Below, in pieces: positions 5,330-6,332 of a stretch of 6,332 nt of DNA. This DNA comes from Candidatus Woesebacteria bacterium GW2011_GWA1_41_7 (GTDB lineage: Bacteria; Patescibacteriota; Microgenomatia; UBA8517). The stretch lies in NCBI GenBank assembly GCA_000997405.1, contig LCBU01000033.1:10002-16333 (forward strand), in the 5' to 3' direction. Under the pieces are notes generated by a model. The model had not been told where the DNA came from and searched no databases. It worked only from the letters and a program-made list of their open reading frames with translations. Position numbers and translations under genes: made by a program. Each line of letters starts with the position of its first letter. The stretch's first letter is position 1.

Positions 5330-6189
5330 TGGCATTCGTTTATTCGAGTACGAAGGAACTAGACAATAATACGTCTTCGCCCCTTGGATTGAACATCCTT
5401 GCTGATGGATCAAAGTTGTTCTATTGCGGGAAAAATTCATCCGGAAATCCTTCTGTCATTGAATGCGCCTTGTCAACGCCGTGGAACATTGCGTCCTTGA
5501 CGATTACTGCAGCACTTGAGGTTTGGGCGAATGCCAATCCGCCTCAGGATATTATATTTTTCCCTGATGGATCTGGTTTTCTTGTGGCTGGGTATAATTC
5601 TGCTGATAAGTATGGATTGTCACTGTACGAAGCGACTACGCTTTTTTCAGTTGCCGGTGCGTCTTTTGTAGACAAGACCACGCTTTCGAATACGCAGGAA
5701 ATACGTTCAGTCGTGTTCAATGCGGATTTCAGTAAGATGTATTGCTGTAAATACAGCTCTATTGGTTATCCCGAAGCCATCGCGCAGTATAATCTTTCAG
5801 TACCTGGAATAATATCAACTGCCGTACAGGTTTCGGCCATAAATTATGATGTCTTCGACTATAACAGGGTGCTGTCCGGCAGGATTTCTGACGATGGAAC
5901 TGCTTTTTATGTTTTGCTTGAGGGAACCGTAGGTATTAAAAAACTGACTCTTTCCACCCCGTGGGATCTGTCGAGTTATACAGACGATGGATACGTATGG
6001 GATGATTTGGAAGGAGAAAATAGTCTGACCGAAAGCGCGATATTTTTAGATAGCGGAGCGGATAATTTATTTATTCTTGGCAACGATAACATTCTTGGCA
6101 CAGCAGTAGCTCATTATATCGCCGGGGAAGAACCACCACCTGTAACAGAGTTTTGGCAGAACTTCCACGGACAGACGGAAATATTATGA
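5329..6189 (+). CDS. Repeat protein, predicted beta-propeller virion surface protein (286 aa)
   Basis: The 286-residue product contains five 'F..DGs.ly' type repeats: ADGSKLFY (25-32), FPDGSGFLV (78-86), NADFSKMYC (131-139), SDDGTAFYV (187-195) and LDSGADNLFIL (240-250). They are spaced about 52-56 residues apart. The outer strand also recurs, with LSTPWNIAS (48-56) and LSTPWDLSS (208-216), and weaker YEATTLFSV (100-108) and YNLSVPGIIS (154-163). This is how blades of propellers with the 'LSTpWdis' signature appear in phage and bacterial proteins. A GEEPPPVTEF linker (266-275) follows the last repeat. No catalytic motif, signal peptide or membrane segment is visible. It starts in the stop of the previous gene (TAATG), with GGGGAG at 5312-5317, 11 bases upstream. 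A receptor-contact or spike-like role is plausible from position but not shown. Confidence 0.65.
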   Translation: MAFVYSSTKELDNNTSSPLGLNILADGSKLFYCGKNSSGNPSVIECALSTPWNIASLTITAALEVWANANPPQDIIFFPDGSGFLVAGYNSADKYGLSLYEATTLFSVAGASFVDKTTLSNTQEIRSVVFNADFSKMYCCKYSSIGYPEAIAQYNLSVPGIISTAVQVSAINYDVFDYNRVLSGRISDDGTAFYVLLEGTVGIKKLTLSTPWDLSSYTDDGYVWDDLEGENSLTESAIFLDSGADNLFILGNDNILGTAVAHYIAGEEPPPVTEFWQNFHGQTEIL

Positions 6190-6332
6190 TAGTCTGCGAC
6201 GGCGATAGAAGTCTCAAGCGCAAGTGGTTTGCGAGGAAAAAACTCGCCTCCATAATTGAGATGGATATTCCCGCTGCCGCTGTCAAATTCGATGGGTTCG
6301 TGATACGAGTCAGGCAGATTGACGGAGAGGGC
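6186..6332 (+). CDS. Start of an unidentified phage protein (partial, runs off the window)
   Basis: ATG 6186 overlaps the stop of the propeller gene in ATGA, the usual sign of translational coupling. The frame stays open to the right edge for 49 residues. The N-terminus is strongly basic (RSLKRKWFARKK, 8-19), followed by LASIIEMDIP and VKFDGFVIRVRQIDGEG. CGGAA (6176-6180) is a weak ribosome binding site 5 bases upstream. I recognise no family. By position it is another late structural or assembly gene. Confidence 0.6.
   Translation, partial: MIVCDGDRSLKRKWFARKKLASIIEMDIPAAAVKFDGFVIRVRQIDGEG

Noticed and set aside
1..6332. tRNA genes, CRISPR arrays, insertion sequences, attachment sites, toxin or defence genes
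   Set aside because: Coding regions fill almost the whole window, and none of the short gaps holds a cloverleaf, spaced repeats or transposase-type inverted ends. No product carries nuclease, kinase, toxin or reverse transcriptase motifs.

Overview
The window is a compact, single-strand structural-gene block of a tailed double-stranded DNA bacteriophage or prophage. All ten coding regions, two of them cut by the window edges, lie on the + strand. They are separated by at most about 50 bases and often overlap by 1 or 4 bases. Nearly every gene has a clear Shine-Dalgarno site, so the host is a bacterium. I cannot name it from this sequence. Base composition is near 50% GC, somewhat GC-richer over the capsid gene and AT-richer toward the right end.

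Left part (1-2050), head genes. A 28-residue C-terminus of an upstream protein comes first, in the slot where a scaffold-type gene often sits. It is followed by a major capsid protein of the N4 gp56/DUF4043 type (101-1165) and two small beta-rich proteins (1177-1578 and 1592-2050). The two small proteins look like distant relatives of each other and are probably capsid-associated or decoration proteins. A perfect 9+1+9 inverted repeat starts two bases after the stop of the second one, in the largest gap of the window.

Middle (2102-3960), the head-to-tail connection. A head-tail adaptor-like protein overlaps by one base a 406-residue protein resembling the beta-propeller nozzle or DNA-stabilisation (P22 gp10-like) proteins of short-tailed phages. 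No tube, sheath or tape-measure gene lies between or after them here, which fits a podovirus-like layout.

Right part (3963-6332), small surface or fibre-type proteins. Two genes (3963-4460 and 4473-4859) share a fibre-like pattern, and the next (4871-5329) belongs to a recognisable family of small phage structural proteins. A 286-residue protein with five regularly spaced DG-type repeats of about 54 residues follows, probably a beta-propeller exposed at the virion surface. The last gene starts inside its stop codon and runs off the window.

The genes are best read as one late operon that builds the capsid, closes the portal end and decorates the virion. I see no tRNA, CRISPR array, insertion sequence, integrase, lysis gene or defence system. 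Nothing here needs a new kind of system. The least explained parts are the post-capsid palindrome, the two small gene pairs and the repeat protein.
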